Shown piece after piece: positions 52,613-62,726 of a stretch of 64,000 bases of DNA. The position numbers and the translations under genes are program-made. This stretch comes from Bacteroidaceae bacterium (lineage in GTDB: Bacteria > Bacteroidota > Bacteroidia > Bacteroidales > Bacteroidaceae), in NCBI GenBank assembly GCA_017483665.1, contig JAFUVM010000066.1, positions 1 to 64,000 on the forward strand, given 5' to 3'. Under the pieces are notes generated by a model. That model ran no database searches. It saw nothing but the letters and a program-made list of their open reading frames with translations, and was not told where the DNA came from. How positions within the stretch are numbered: position 1 is the stretch's first letter; every line of letters begins with the position of its first letter.

Positions 52613-55600
52613 ATGAGAACAGAATTTATCTACTCATTTATGGCACTGGGTGCAATACCCGTAGTGGCAAATGCTGCTGATGTTCAGACAATCAGTAGTG
52701 ACGTGCTTGCCTCTACCGATGGTAGTGAGGTTACGTACGCTGTAGGAAAGCTGGTACCTGGCAAGTACAAGTTTTCTGCAAAATTGACATCTAAGGTGTA
52801 TGGCGTCAACATCAGCATTGGCGGAAAGACTTTGAAAGCTGCCTCGACAACCGCTAAAGGAGCAGTGAACGAGGTAGAATTCACCTTGACCGAAGAGACC
52901 GACATTGAGCTTAAGATGGTCAGCACCGATCCTGGAGAGGCAGGTGCAGGCTTCACCGTTGCTGATGCTAAAATCATTCTCGACTTCGATTTTAGCACTG
53001 CCAAGACAACACTCGTAGGCCGTGCAAATGACCTGAAGACAGTGAATATCCCTGTCTACTCATACAATAGCACGGACGATGCGACTGCTGTTGACAAACT
53101 GGTTGGGAAAATTAACACTGAAATCGAGGAGAAGTACCTTACCTATAAGGAAAAAAAGCTCTACAACCTCGACAGCAAGAAGACTACTTACGATGATGAC
53201 ATTGCCAACCTTGCCGCCACTATCGCTAGCCACCAGAACGAGAAGGCATACAGCGACGTCAACGCAGAAATCACAGCAATCAAGGCTAAGTACAATGCCG
53301 CCGTTACCGAGCTGGAAGGTGTCCTCGTCGACGCTGCAGGTTACCTCCTCGACGGAGCCAAGGCTAAGCTGAATGATGAAATCAACAAGAAGATAACCGA
53401 AGCAACATCTGCCAGCTATGCTTCCTACGAGGCAGGCACTGCAGTAGCGGACAAGACAGCGAACTTGGGCAAGATTCCCACAGAGACAGCCTTGAACACT
53501 ATCGTCAACGACTACAAGACACAGGCTCAGAACAACAAGGCCAAGTATCAGGCCCTGGCTGACAAGGTAGAAACTTTGCAGACGAATCTCGATGCTGTGA
53601 CGGTGGCCGATGCCTCCCTGACCGCTTCGTTTGCAGAAGAAAGAGCAGCAGCTCAGCAAGCTATCAGCGCTCTCGACACGAAGGTATCTGGTGTTTACAA
53701 CAAGGAAGCCCAGCTCACGCTCAACATCGATGCGGAGGTTACTGCAGCTCAGGGCAAAATCAACACACTGGCAGGCAAGGTAACAACAGCCAACGCAGAG
53801 TTCAATGCCAACAAAGCTACCACAGAGGCTATCGCTGCCGTACAGAAGGCAAAGGACGATGCCGAGACGGAAGTAAACAAAAAGAACTCCAAGGACGGAC
53901 AATACAAGCCCGCCGACTACTATGTAGATTACCTCAAAACACAGCAGGATGCCATCAACAAGCTTACCACAGATGCAGCTGCTGTCTATAAGGCTGACGG
54001 CACGGGTACTGCCCAAAACTACAACAACGGCTTGGCAGCCAAGACTGCACCTATCACCGCTGCCATCAACGACTACAAGACCAACGCTCCCCGGGCTGTT
54101 GAGAACTACGACAAGCGTCAGGATGACATCGCAGAATATCAGGATACTCTTGATAAGGTACGCGAAAAGATAAAGGGTCTTGACATCTACACTGCCGCAG
54201 ATTACGACTATGAAACAAAGCTCGACCTCCTGCAGAAGAGTATCAACGAAATCAAGAAGGCCATCGCTGCCGCTCAGGAGAAGAGGGGCGCAGAGCATTG
54301 GACTGCCATGCAGGCTGTTGCTGCCGACGACAAATTCATTCAGGATGTAACAGACCTGATTGCCGGCGCAAAGGCAAACCAGAACCAGTACAAAAAGGAT
54401 CAGCTCACAGCTGACCGAGACTCTATCCAAAGCAGCATCGATGATTTAGAAGCAACCGATGCCGTACTTGGTGCCGACTATGAGCTCTTTGCCAAAGCAA
54501 AGGCAACCATCGTTAGCAAATTAGCCCAGATCAACAGCGATTGGGAGGCCATCAATGTCAATGCCGAAAATGCCCCCGAAACAATCCAGGCGCTGCGTGA
54601 GAGAATCACAAGCCTCAAGGCAGAGCAGGCTGCACTCGTAGCCGCTGCAGACGCAGTCAAGGCTAAAGTCGCAGCAAACACCAATGCAAAGACAACGCTT
54701 GCGGCCAGCATCAATGGCCTGCAGACGAGTATTGGCTCATTCAAGACTACCTATAAGGTTGGTGAGGACGATTCCACACTCGGTCTTCGTGGTAAGGCTG
54801 GCGGCAGCGTAACCACAGAGGTAAACGATATTGAAACCAAACTCGGCACCCTCAAGACCGCCAACGGTGAAGTTGAGCCTAAAGCATGGAAACCTGTCGA
54901 TATCACGGTGGCTGGCAACGAATACAGCAACCTGGCTAACGGCGTATACGTCGTTGTTGTAGATATTACTGCAGCAGCAGAAGGAGGCAAGGTTAAAGCC
55001 AACGCCACAGAAGCAGCTGGTACCGCAACTGGCGAAGTCACACTGGCAGGTGTATTCGTTACCGACGGCACACTGAAAGTCAGCGCCAACAAGGAAGGTG
55101 TCAAATTCGAAGTGAAGAAGGTAACCTACCACGAGAACGACCAGCTTGGCAAGTATAACAACGCCAGCACGGAGACTCCCGGCTATAACAACCAGTACAC
55201 CGCTCTGAATGAAAGATTCCAGGCACAAAATGCTGCTGCTCTCGGTATCAAGACCGCTGTTGAGAACAATGCAGCAACCAAGACCGCTGCCAACACGGCC
55301 GTCTCGAACCTGCAGACCGCTGAGCTAAACACACTGAAGAACCTGGAGAACGTAACGAATGACGAGGCCAAAAGTGACGACACTACAGCCAAGAAGACAG
55401 ACCCTGCAAACTGGAAGGTATTCGAGACAGGATTGGAAGCAGGCAAGACCTACACCGCAAAGAAGGAAGCCATCGATGCCGACATCGCAGCCATGAGCAA
55501 CGCTATCACTGCCTCCGCAGATGTCGAAAAACTGTTCGACGAATGGAAGGACAACAGCATCACGGTGGGTGAAGGTGATAATAAGAAGACCTATTCCATC

Positions 55601-58600
55601 TCCGCCATCACTGCTGCCATCAACGCCCTGAAGGCTGAGGCTGAAGCCGAGAGCAATAACTGGAAGGCTTACAAGGCACTGAAGGACAACAACTGGGATA
55701 AGCTGGATCCCGACACCATCACGATTGACGCAGCCGTCATGGGCGAAGGTGCAAAGCCCTACTACCAGGGCCTCAAGAATCAGTACATCAGTGGCAAGGC
55801 CGACATTCTCACTGCCATGCAGGCTTCCCTGAATGCACGCACGGCTGTAAGCACAAAGAGCGGATTCGAAGCAGAGATTACTGCGCTCATCAATAAGGTG
55901 AAGGCTGTTTACACCGATAGCAAGGCCAACAAGGCAAAGTACGACGAGCAGGTTGCTGCCTACCAGAAGGCACAGACCCTGTGGAACAACACCTACACCG
56001 AGATTGCCGCAAAGGACAAGAGCTCTAAGGTTCAAGAGTGGACCGACCAGCTCGACGCCATCCAGGTAACGCTCACCGAGGCAACCGAAGCAGTAGAGGC
56101 AAACTACCTGATTGGCAAGTCTGTAGCAGAGGCCAAGGACTTCGCTGCTATCGAAGCCAGCATCAACGATGTGAAGGCACAATGGAGCGAAGGCTACAAC
56201 GCAGCCATAACCGCCGACAACATGGCTGCTCACGAATCCTTCACTAACGCCATCAGCGTGGCTGAACAAGCTTACAAGGACGCCGTTAAGGATCGTGCTC
56301 TGTACAGCTCTACCAATACAGAGATTGAAGACCTCATCACAACTGCTGCAGCTGAGCTCGACGTTGCACTCTACAACTGCCCGACCGATATTGAAACGTT
56401 GAAAAACGAAGAGGGCGAAGAGTACGCTAACACCACGAGTCCTGACGTATTCGATGTATCTGACTTCAACACCAGAGCCACTGCAATCGCGCAGAACATC
56501 ACAAGCAAGCTCAACACGTTCAAGACGAATGTCAAGACGGCAATTGGAGATTATTGGACTCCTAAGAAGGACAGCTTCGCCGAGAAGGTAACTGAAGCCG
56601 AGGCTGCAATCAACAGCTACAAGGACGAGGCCAAGACGTATGCCTTCAAGGATGTGACAGACCTGATTGCAAAGGGCGATGCCGGTGTACAGTCTATGAC
56701 ACTCTCCGATGTGGAAGCCGCTATTGATAGCCTTGATGTGAAAATCGACGCTATGCTGACCGCAGACAAGGATGCTGCCGCAGTGAAGGACATCAAACTG
56801 TGGATTGCTGATGCTGAAGACAAGTACACCGAAGTGAAGACTTACCTCGAATCTGTAAGCATTGCAGATGATGTTTATGGTGTTAGTGAACAGTTGAGCT
56901 ATCTTGACGATGATTACTGGTACGTAACGAATATTAAGAATCGTCCCGGTACTTACAATTTCTCAAATCGCAACGACTACGTCAACAATTACCTCAGTAA
57001 ATTCATAACTCAGGCCAACGGAATCAAGACGCTTGTTGAGAAAGCAGTTGCCAGCGACACTGCCAACACTGCTGCTTACAATGAAATGGCAACAGCCATT
57101 GCACCCGTAGGCGACAAGCTGACAGAAGCTATGGATGCAGCAGCTCCCTATAAGTATGCAACATCGTTTGCTACAAACGAGGGTGAGTTCGAAAGCATCA
57201 ATAGCGATGCTCTGTACTACAAGACACATGGTTCTGCTGTTGCAAACAAGACAGCACTCCTGAACCGCGTAACAGCACTCAGCGCAGATATCGAAACAAC
57301 TCTGACCGCTGCCTTCGGCACAGAGAAGACTGGTCTGGCTGCTGACATCGCCGAGCTGAAGAACCAGTACAACGCATACGTTGCTGACAATAGTCTCGAG
57401 GCTGCAAGCACTTTCAAGGCCAAGATTGATGAGTATGAGACAGCACTTAACAATGCTGCCATCGTTGACCTCGACGAAGATCCCGCCGACGGCATCCAGT
57501 TCGACGAGATTGTTGCCGCCACAGAGGACCTGATTGCCCTGCAAAACAAGATCGCCAACCTGGAGAGCGAGCTGCTGCAGGCAAATGCAAGCACAGCCAA
57601 TGCCGACGCACTTGCCGACTTCCAGACGCAGCTTGGCGATCTGGCAACTTCAGCCACGCTGGAAGGCAAGGCCGAATGGGTTAAGCAGCAGAATTTCAAT
57701 GGCAAGACGCTCGAGCAGTGGATTAAGGAGATTAGCGCCCAGATTGCTGGACTGCAGGAAGAGGTCGAGAACGAACCTAACATTGCATTCTACAAGAAGC
57801 AGTATCAGGAGCAAATCACGAACGTCAAGACTGCCCTTGATCCCGTTGTCAATGAGATTAATGCCCGTCAGGCTCAGTTCGATGCCAATACGACAGTTTA
57901 CACTAGACTCAGCGATGAGTTGCAGCAGCTGCAGAACCTTGTGGATGCAGCCACAGCTAAGGTCTATGAATACGAATATGCTAAAAACACCTACAAGTCC
58001 AGGATTGAGTCCTACAACTGGTATGGTTATCTCAATGGCGGTGTTCAGTATAACATCAACAACGCAAAAAAAGACCTCGACGATGCTAACAGCAATGTTG
58101 CATTGAACGCTTCAAGCAACTTGAACACTTACATTAATGTCAACAGTACTAAGACAACCATCCAGGGTTATCTCGACGACTCTGCATACGATGAGTTAAC
58201 AGCACAGAAGAACCATCTTACTGAGCTTCTCACCAATGCCCTTGACGAAGCAAGTCATGTGAACGTTCAGAAGTACTCCAGCGCACTGTGGCGTGATTTG
58301 ATGACAACGGCGAATGCTATCAATACCGAAATTACCAACCTCGGCGATGCCATTAATAACTCTTACAACCCCCACTATTATTGGAATAACAATGGTGTAC
58401 GGACATATGGTATCACCAGCGATGCTGACTACGCAAGCCAGATGGAGACCGTTGGAAACATCAAGAATGATATTGAGGATCTCGACGATGCTGTTGACAA
58501 CATGGGTCTGCTCGGCGATGCAAACACTAACGGCGAGGTGACCGTGGCCGACTACCAGATAGTATTGAACATGATTCTCGGTAAGAACGCGACGCCAACT

Positions 58601-59266
58601 GAAGGGACCAACCTCTTCGCAAACCTCGACATCAACAAGAACTCGCGTATCGAGGTGGGCGACCTGACTGCCATCGTCAACTACATCCTGAACAAGGAAT
58701 GGGCAGACGACTATGCTGCCGTGAAGGGCTTCCGCTCTCAGAGCGAGAGTATGTCGATGGACATCACTCCGATGCAGCAGGGCGTACAGCGCTACGCCAT
58801 CAACCTGCAGAACACAGAGGACTACACCGCCTTCCAGCTCGACGTGCTTCTGCCCGAGGGTATGACCATCGTAGGCCAGAGCCTGAGCGACCGCGCCGGA
58901 CAGAGCCACAAGCTCTACAGCCACGCACAGGAGGACGGCAGCATCCGCCTGCTTGCATCGTCCATCAAGGGCGAGACCTTCAGCGGAAACGAAGGTGCAG
59001 TGCTCTACATCGACGTTCAGACCGATGCCAGCTTCCAGGGCGGCAGCGTAGAGATGCTGAACATCCTCTTCTCCGACGTCTATGCCAATACTCATGCCTT
59101 TGCTATCGGCAACGGCGGCGAGGCTACAGGCATCGACATCATGGCTGCCGTGCAGTCGCTCAAGCAGAAGGTCTATGACCTGGGCGGACGCGTGATGAAC
59201 GGCATGAAGAAGGGTGTCAACATCATCCAGAATGCTGACGGCACAACGAAGAAGGTATTGAAGTAA
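52613..59266 (+). CDS. Giant secreted coiled-coil protein with dockerin and cohesin-like modules
   Basis: This 2217-residue protein has a signal peptide ending near VANAAD. A beta-sandwich domain covers about 23-135. A very long Ala/Lys/Glu/Asp-rich helical region runs from about 140 to 1960, interrupted by a second beta domain at about 763-845 (NLANGVYVVVVDITAAAEGG). A type-I dockerin lies at about 1966-2029, with Ca-loops DANTNGEVTVAD and DINKNSRIEVGD. A cohesin-like domain at about 2045-2175 (AFQLDVLLPEGMTIVGQSLS) and a sorting-like tail (VYDLGGRVM, KKVLK) end it. No repeats are long and exact. It looks like a fibre or stalk bearing interaction modules at its end. Codon use appears less GC-rich than in the GH85 gene. 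Function is inferred from modules only. Confidence 0.82.
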   Translation: MRTEFIYSFMALGAIPVVANAADVQTISSDVLASTDGSEVTYAVGKLVPGKYKFSAKLTSKVYGVNISIGGKTLKAASTTAKGAVNEVEFTLTEETDIELKMVSTDPGEAGAGFTVADAKIILDFDFSTAKTTLVGRANDLKTVNIPVYSYNSTDDATAVDKLVGKINTEIEEKYLTYKEKKLYNLDSKKTTYDDDIANLAATIASHQNEKAYSDVNAEITAIKAKYNAAVTELEGVLVDAAGYLLDGAKAKLNDEINKKITEATSASYASYEAGTAVADKTANLGKIPTETALNTIVNDYKTQAQNNKAKYQALADKVETLQTNLDAVTVADASLTASFAEERAAAQQAISALDTKVSGVYNKEAQLTLNIDAEVTAAQGKINTLAGKVTTANAEFNANKATTEAIAAVQKAKDDAETEVNKKNSKDGQYKPADYYVDYLKTQQDAINKLTTDAAAVYKADGTGTAQNYNNGLAAKTAPITAAINDYKTNAPRAVENYDKRQDDIAEYQDTLDKVREKIKGLDIYTAADYDYETKLDLLQKSINEIKKAIAAAQEKRGAEHWTAMQAVAADDKFIQDVTDLIAGAKANQNQYKKDQLTADRDSIQSSIDDLEATDAVLGADYELFAKAKATIVSKLAQINSDWEAINVNAENAPETIQALRERITSLKAEQAALVAAADAVKAKVAANTNAKTTLAASINGLQTSIGSFKTTYKVGEDDSTLGLRGKAGGSVTTEVNDIETKLGTLKTANGEVEPKAWKPVDITVAGNEYSNLANGVYVVVVDITAAAEGGKVKANATEAAGTATGEVTLAGVFVTDGTLKVSANKEGVKFEVKKVTYHENDQLGKYNNASTETPGYNNQYTALNERFQAQNAAALGIKTAVENNAATKTAANTAVSNLQTAELNTLKNLENVTNDEAKSDDTTAKKTDPANWKVFETGLEAGKTYTAKKEAIDADIAAMSNAITASADVEKLFDEWKDNSITVGEGDNKKTYSISAITAAINALKAEAEAESNNWKAYKALKDNNWDKLDPDTITIDAAVMGEGAKPYYQGLKNQYISGKADILTAMQASLNARTAVSTKSGFEAEITALINKVKAVYTDSKANKAKYDEQVAAYQKAQTLWNNTYTEIAAKDKSSKVQEWTDQLDAIQVTLTEATEAVEANYLIGKSVAEAKDFAAIEASINDVKAQWSEGYNAAITADNMAAHESFTNAISVAEQAYKDAVKDRALYSSTNTEIEDLITTAAAELDVALYNCPTDIETLKNEEGEEYANTTSPDVFDVSDFNTRATAIAQNITSKLNTFKTNVKTAIGDYWTPKKDSFAEKVTEAEAAINSYKDEAKTYAFKDVTDLIAKGDAGVQSMTLSDVEAAIDSLDVKIDAMLTADKDAAAVKDIKLWIADAEDKYTEVKTYLESVSIADDVYGVSEQLSYLDDDYWYVTNIKNRPGTYNFSNRNDYVNNYLSKFITQANGIKTLVEKAVASDTANTAAYNEMATAIAPVGDKLTEAMDAAAPYKYATSFATNEGEFESINSDALYYKTHGSAVANKTALLNRVTALSADIETTLTAAFGTEKTGLAADIAELKNQYNAYVADNSLEAASTFKAKIDEYETALNNAAIVDLDEDPADGIQFDEIVAATEDLIALQNKIANLESELLQANASTANADALADFQTQLGDLATSATLEGKAEWVKQQNFNGKTLEQWIKEISAQIAGLQEEVENEPNIAFYKKQYQEQITNVKTALDPVVNEINARQAQFDANTTVYTRLSDELQQLQNLVDAATAKVYEYEYAKNTYKSRIESYNWYGYLNGGVQYNINNAKKDLDDANSNVALNASSNLNTYINVNSTKTTIQGYLDDSAYDELTAQKNHLTELLTNALDEASHVNVQKYSSALWRDLMTTANAINTEITNLGDAINNSYNPHYYWNNNGVRTYGITSDADYASQMETVGNIKNDIEDLDDAVDNMGLLGDANTNGEVTVADYQIVLNMILGKNATPTEGTNLFANLDINKNSRIEVGDLTAIVNYILNKEWADDYAAVKGFRSQSESMSMDITPMQQGVQRYAINLQNTEDYTAFQLDVLLPEGMTIVGQSLSDRAGQSHKLYSHAQEDGSIRLLASSIKGETFSGNEGAVLYIDVQTDASFQGGSVEMLNILFSDVYANTHAFAIGNGGEATGIDIMAAVQSLKQKVYDLGGRVMNGMKKGVNIIQNADGTTKKVLK

Positions 59267-59305
59267 TTCCAGCGAAAACATTAGTTTTTCTCATCTCAGT
59301 TTCCC

Positions 59306-59349
59306 GGGTGGCAGCCTCGTGCTGCACGGCACTGGCTGCCACCCCTTTT
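59306..59349 (+). terminator. Strong hairpin between the giant gene and the cohesin-dockerin gene
   Basis: The stem GGGTGGCAGCC (59306-59316) pairs with GGCTGCCACCC (59334-59344), followed by CTTTTA. It could terminate or attenuate transcription into the next gene, for which I see no separate promoter box. Confidence 0.7.
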
Positions 59350-59370
59350 ACCTTACACAAAACAAAACAA

Positions 59371-61497
59371 ATGCTTAATGTCATGAGTAATATCACAAAT
59401 ATAAGCAAACGGACGATGCAAAGCTGTCTGCTGCTGATGCTTTTCCTGGCACAGGCACTGACATCGTCCGCCCAGGTGGAAATCTCTGTGGAGGATTTCA
59501 CTATAGCAAGTGGCGAAACCAAGGAGGTGGCAGTGCTGCTCACCAACGACAAACAGGTAACTGCCCTGCAGCTGACTGTCGACCTTCCGGAAGGACTGAC
59601 CTACAAAGAAAACTCTGTGAACAAAACGGCACGCGTCAAAGGCCGCGGCGCTATGGTGCAGGCATCTGACAAGGATGCATATGAAAGAACAGGCAAGCTG
59701 GTGATTGTCGAGACCGACGGCACCATTGCTGCCGGTGAAGGAGCCATCATCACCTTCAGCGTGGAAGCCGGTACCCTTGACGACAAAGAAGAGGTTCTGA
59801 ACATTGAGGACATCGAAATCGTCGATGACAATGGTACAAAGCTGAACGAGAACAAGACATGCACAGCCAAGGTGAAAATGCTGGGGCTGGATTGTAAGTT
59901 CTCTGCTCCCGAGAGCATCGAGGTGTCCGTGGGACAGGAATATCAGGTGGATGTCACAATGACCAATGTACAGGACCTTACGGCCCTCCAGGGTACGCTC
60001 ACCTTGCCCGAAGGACTGGAGATTGTACTGCCCGATGAAGGGGAGCCCAAGGAACGGTTCATCTATTCTGACCGTATTCCCAAGCAGTCACAGTTTAAGT
60101 TCGAGGATTATAACGGTTCCATCAACTTCGTGCTGAGTTCCTCCATGAATGCCAAAATTATCGAAAACGACGGCGTCATCTTCTCGTTCATCGTGAAGGC
60201 AACTGCTGACCTGGCCGAAGAAACAGAGATTTCACTTACCGACCTGCGCGTGGCAACCCCCACAGGAAAGTCCCAGCTCTGCGACCCCCTTACCATCAAG
60301 GTGACCAACACCTCTGTTGCTGACAGGGCTGCCTTCGACGAGTACAAGGCTGAGCAGGCTGCTGCATTAGAGGCTCTGGCTGAGGAAGGCGACAGCGAGG
60401 CTTCGCAGGCCATCATCGCTGATGCCGTAGCTGACATCGAAGCTCTGGAGTACGACGAAGAGAAGTCGCTCGACGAGAACAAGGCTGCCATTGACGAAGT
60501 TGCCGCTTCAGCTCAGGAGGCTCTCGCTGCACAGCGTGCTGCCGAACAGCTGGCTGCCGACAAGGAAGCCTTCGCTGAGTATCTGGCTGAGCAGGCTGCT
60601 GCCGTAGAAGCTCTGGCCGAGGAAGACGACAGCGAGGCTGCACAGCAGATTCTCGCCGATGCCAAGGCTGCCATCGAAGCACTGGAATACGACGAAGAGA
60701 AGACGCTCGACGAGAACAAGGCTGCCGTTGACGCAGTAGCTGCTAACGCCCAGGAGGCTCTCACCGCACAGCGTGCCGCCGATGCAGAAGCTGCCAAGGC
60801 TGCTGCCAACGAGGAAGCCTACGAAACCCTGAAGGCTCAGTACAACGAACTGCGTGCTGCCCTGAGACAGGCCAAGAACACCATCAAGAACGACTACCCG
60901 GAAGTGGCTTCGCAGTTTGATGACGCCATCGCTGACCTGGAAGACATGCTCAGTGATGCCATTGCCAAGCTGGAGGGCGAATATGCAGCTGAGAAGCTGA
61001 CCGCAGAGAGCACACTGCAGAACGGCGAAGCTATCGCCGCCGGCATTGAGGCTCTGCTCGCTGACGTGGCTGCCGCTCAGCTCGCTGCCGACAAGGCTGC
61101 CTTCGAAGCATACCAGGCTGAACAGGCTGCTGCCGTAGAGGCAATGGCTGAGGAAGGCGACAGCGAGGCTTCGCAGGCCATCATCGCCGCCGCAGTTGAG
61201 GCCATCGAGGCCCTCGAGTACGACGAAGAGAAGACACTCGACGAGAACAAGGCTGCCGTAGACGAACTGGTTGCTCCCGTAGAGGAAGCTCTGGAAGCTC
61301 AGCGCGAGGCTGACGCCATCATCCCGGGCGACGTGAACGGCGACGGCAAGATCAACACGGTAGACGCCTCCTACATCCTGATGTACCTCGTAGGCAATAC
61401 TCCCGAGGACTTCGTAGAGAAAGCTGCCGACGTTGACGGTGACGGCAAGATTAACACCTTAGACGCTACAGCTATCCTGAAGAAGCTCGTGGAATAA
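59371..61497 (+). CDS. Secreted protein: two cohesin-like domains, coiled-coil repeats, C-terminal dockerin
   Basis: This protein has 708 residues from the ATG at 59371, with a signal peptide ending near LTSSAQ. Cohesin-like domain 1 (about 35-165; VTALQLTVDLPEGLTY) and domain 2 (about 170-310; LTALQGTLTLPEGLEIV) are followed by three copies of an Ala/Glu-rich module of about 75 residues, starting near 320, 399 and 576. Each copy contains EYDEEKTLDENKAA or a close variant. The C-terminus is a textbook type-I dockerin with two Ca-binding loops, DVNGDGKINTVDA and DVDGDGKINTLDA. It has no sorting-like tail, so it may be held by the cohesins of its neighbours. Confidence 0.85.
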   Translation: MLNVMSNITNISKRTMQSCLLLMLFLAQALTSSAQVEISVEDFTIASGETKEVAVLLTNDKQVTALQLTVDLPEGLTYKENSVNKTARVKGRGAMVQASDKDAYERTGKLVIVETDGTIAAGEGAIITFSVEAGTLDDKEEVLNIEDIEIVDDNGTKLNENKTCTAKVKMLGLDCKFSAPESIEVSVGQEYQVDVTMTNVQDLTALQGTLTLPEGLEIVLPDEGEPKERFIYSDRIPKQSQFKFEDYNGSINFVLSSSMNAKIIENDGVIFSFIVKATADLAEETEISLTDLRVATPTGKSQLCDPLTIKVTNTSVADRAAFDEYKAEQAAALEALAEEGDSEASQAIIADAVADIEALEYDEEKSLDENKAAIDEVAASAQEALAAQRAAEQLAADKEAFAEYLAEQAAAVEALAEEDDSEAAQQILADAKAAIEALEYDEEKTLDENKAAVDAVAANAQEALTAQRAADAEAAKAAANEEAYETLKAQYNELRAALRQAKNTIKNDYPEVASQFDDAIADLEDMLSDAIAKLEGEYAAEKLTAESTLQNGEAIAAGIEALLADVAAAQLAADKAAFEAYQAEQAAAVEAMAEEGDSEASQAIIAAAVEAIEALEYDEEKTLDENKAAVDELVAPVEEALEAQREADAIIPGDVNGDGKINTVDASYILMYLVGNTPEDFVEKAADVDGDGKINTLDATAILKKLVE

Positions 61498-61539
61498 ACA
61501 GATCAACTTTCAGAAGTTAAATAATTAAGATAAGAAGAC

Positions 61540-62685
61540 ATGAAAAAGTTAATTCTTAGTTTGTCTGTGCTCTTCGGACTAAGCGGAGCATCAATGGCAC
61601 AGACTGTCTCTGCCTCCGACGTCGAGGCTCTGCCCGGCGAGAAGGTGACGGCTACTCTCAACCTCTCTGCACCTGCCGATGCCTTTACCGGCATACAGAT
61701 GGCACTGCAGTTCCCCGCTGAGGGCTTCACAATGGAGGCCAGCGGTGCCATAGAGGGATGGAACGGTTCGCTGGAGTACGGCACCATGAACGAAGGCAAG
61801 GTGAAAGTTGCTGCTGCCGCAGCCAAGACTTTCGAGTCGGCTACCCTCACGGTAGAATTCACGGTCGGAGCTGACGTGGCTGTCGGAGACTATTATGTCA
61901 ACGTGACGGACATCGTCTTTGAAGGTGCCGATGGCAACGCTGATGCTGAGGACGCAACATTCGTCGTAAGCGTAGTGGACCGCCACACGGTTGTCCTCGA
62001 CGAGAATGACACCGAGGCTCCCGAAGCCAGCGAGGACGAAGTGAACGTCACCCTGAAGCGCACCATCAGTGCAGACGTCTGGAGCACAATCTGTCTGCCC
62101 TTCGCTGCTACCGGCGAACAGGTGAAGGCAGCCTTCGGCAACGATGTTGAGCTGGCCTCCTTCAGCGGCGTTGAGGTGGACGAGGAAAAGGACAACATCA
62201 ACATGATGTTCACCGCAGCTGATGCTGCTGACGGCATCGAGGCCAATACCCCCATGCTCATCAAGGTGAGCGCAGACGTTGAGTCGGCCGAGTTTGAGAA
62301 CGTCAGCATCGAAGCAGAAGAGGAGCCCGAAGTACAGGTTGGCGAAAGAAGGAAGTACAGCTACTTCCGCGGCACATACGCAGCAACGACGGTGCCCGAG
62401 GAGAACCTCTTCCTGAGCGGCAACAAGTTCTGGTACTCGACAGGCGCTTCTGCCATCAAGGGCTACCGCGGCTACTTCGAACTCTACTACGTGCTGGACG
62501 GCTACTACGACGTGGCTGAGGTGAAAGTGAACATCCTCTTCCTGGGCGACGAAGCAACCGGCATCAACAGCCTCACCCCGGCCCTCTCCGAAGGCGAAGG
62601 AGCTATCTATAACCTCGCAGGCCAGCGCGTGAGCAAGGCTCAGCATGGCATCAACATCGTGAATGGCAAGAAGGTCATCAGATAA
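61540..62685 (+). CDS. Secreted cohesin-like protein with sorting-like C-tail
   Basis: This 381-residue protein has a signal peptide ending near ASMAQT. Residues about 22-150 form a cohesin-like domain (LPGEKVTATLNLSAP, GIQMALQFPAEGF, TVEFTVGADVAVGDYYV). Residues about 165-340 form a beta-rich domain with DVWSTICLPFA, a sequence common in Bacteroidales surface proteins. The tail has IYNLAGQRVSK and INIVNGKKVIR. Just before the tail, LTPALSEGEGA is the translation of a CCTCACCCCGGCCCT-type palindromic sequence (about 62570-62602). It begins 42 bp after the cohesin-dockerin gene and may anchor that protein's dockerin. Confidence 0.82.
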   Translation: MKKLILSLSVLFGLSGASMAQTVSASDVEALPGEKVTATLNLSAPADAFTGIQMALQFPAEGFTMEASGAIEGWNGSLEYGTMNEGKVKVAAAAAKTFESATLTVEFTVGADVAVGDYYVNVTDIVFEGADGNADAEDATFVVSVVDRHTVVLDENDTEAPEASEDEVNVTLKRTISADVWSTICLPFAATGEQVKAAFGNDVELASFSGVEVDEEKDNINMMFTAADAADGIEANTPMLIKVSADVESAEFENVSIEAEEEPEVQVGERRKYSYFRGTYAATTVPEENLFLSGNKFWYSTGASAIKGYRGYFELYYVLDGYYDVAEVKVNILFLGDEATGINSLTPALSEGEGAIYNLAGQRVSKAQHGINIVNGKKVIR

Positions 62686-62726
62686 TCTCGATCTCGAAGT
62701 TTAACCTCTTAATTACAGAAAAAGCT

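Noticed and set aside
53060..54430. Minus-strand Cys/Leu/Val-rich frame opposite the giant gene
   Set aside because: It looks membrane-like only because it is the complement of Ala/Lys/Glu-rich coiled-coil codons.
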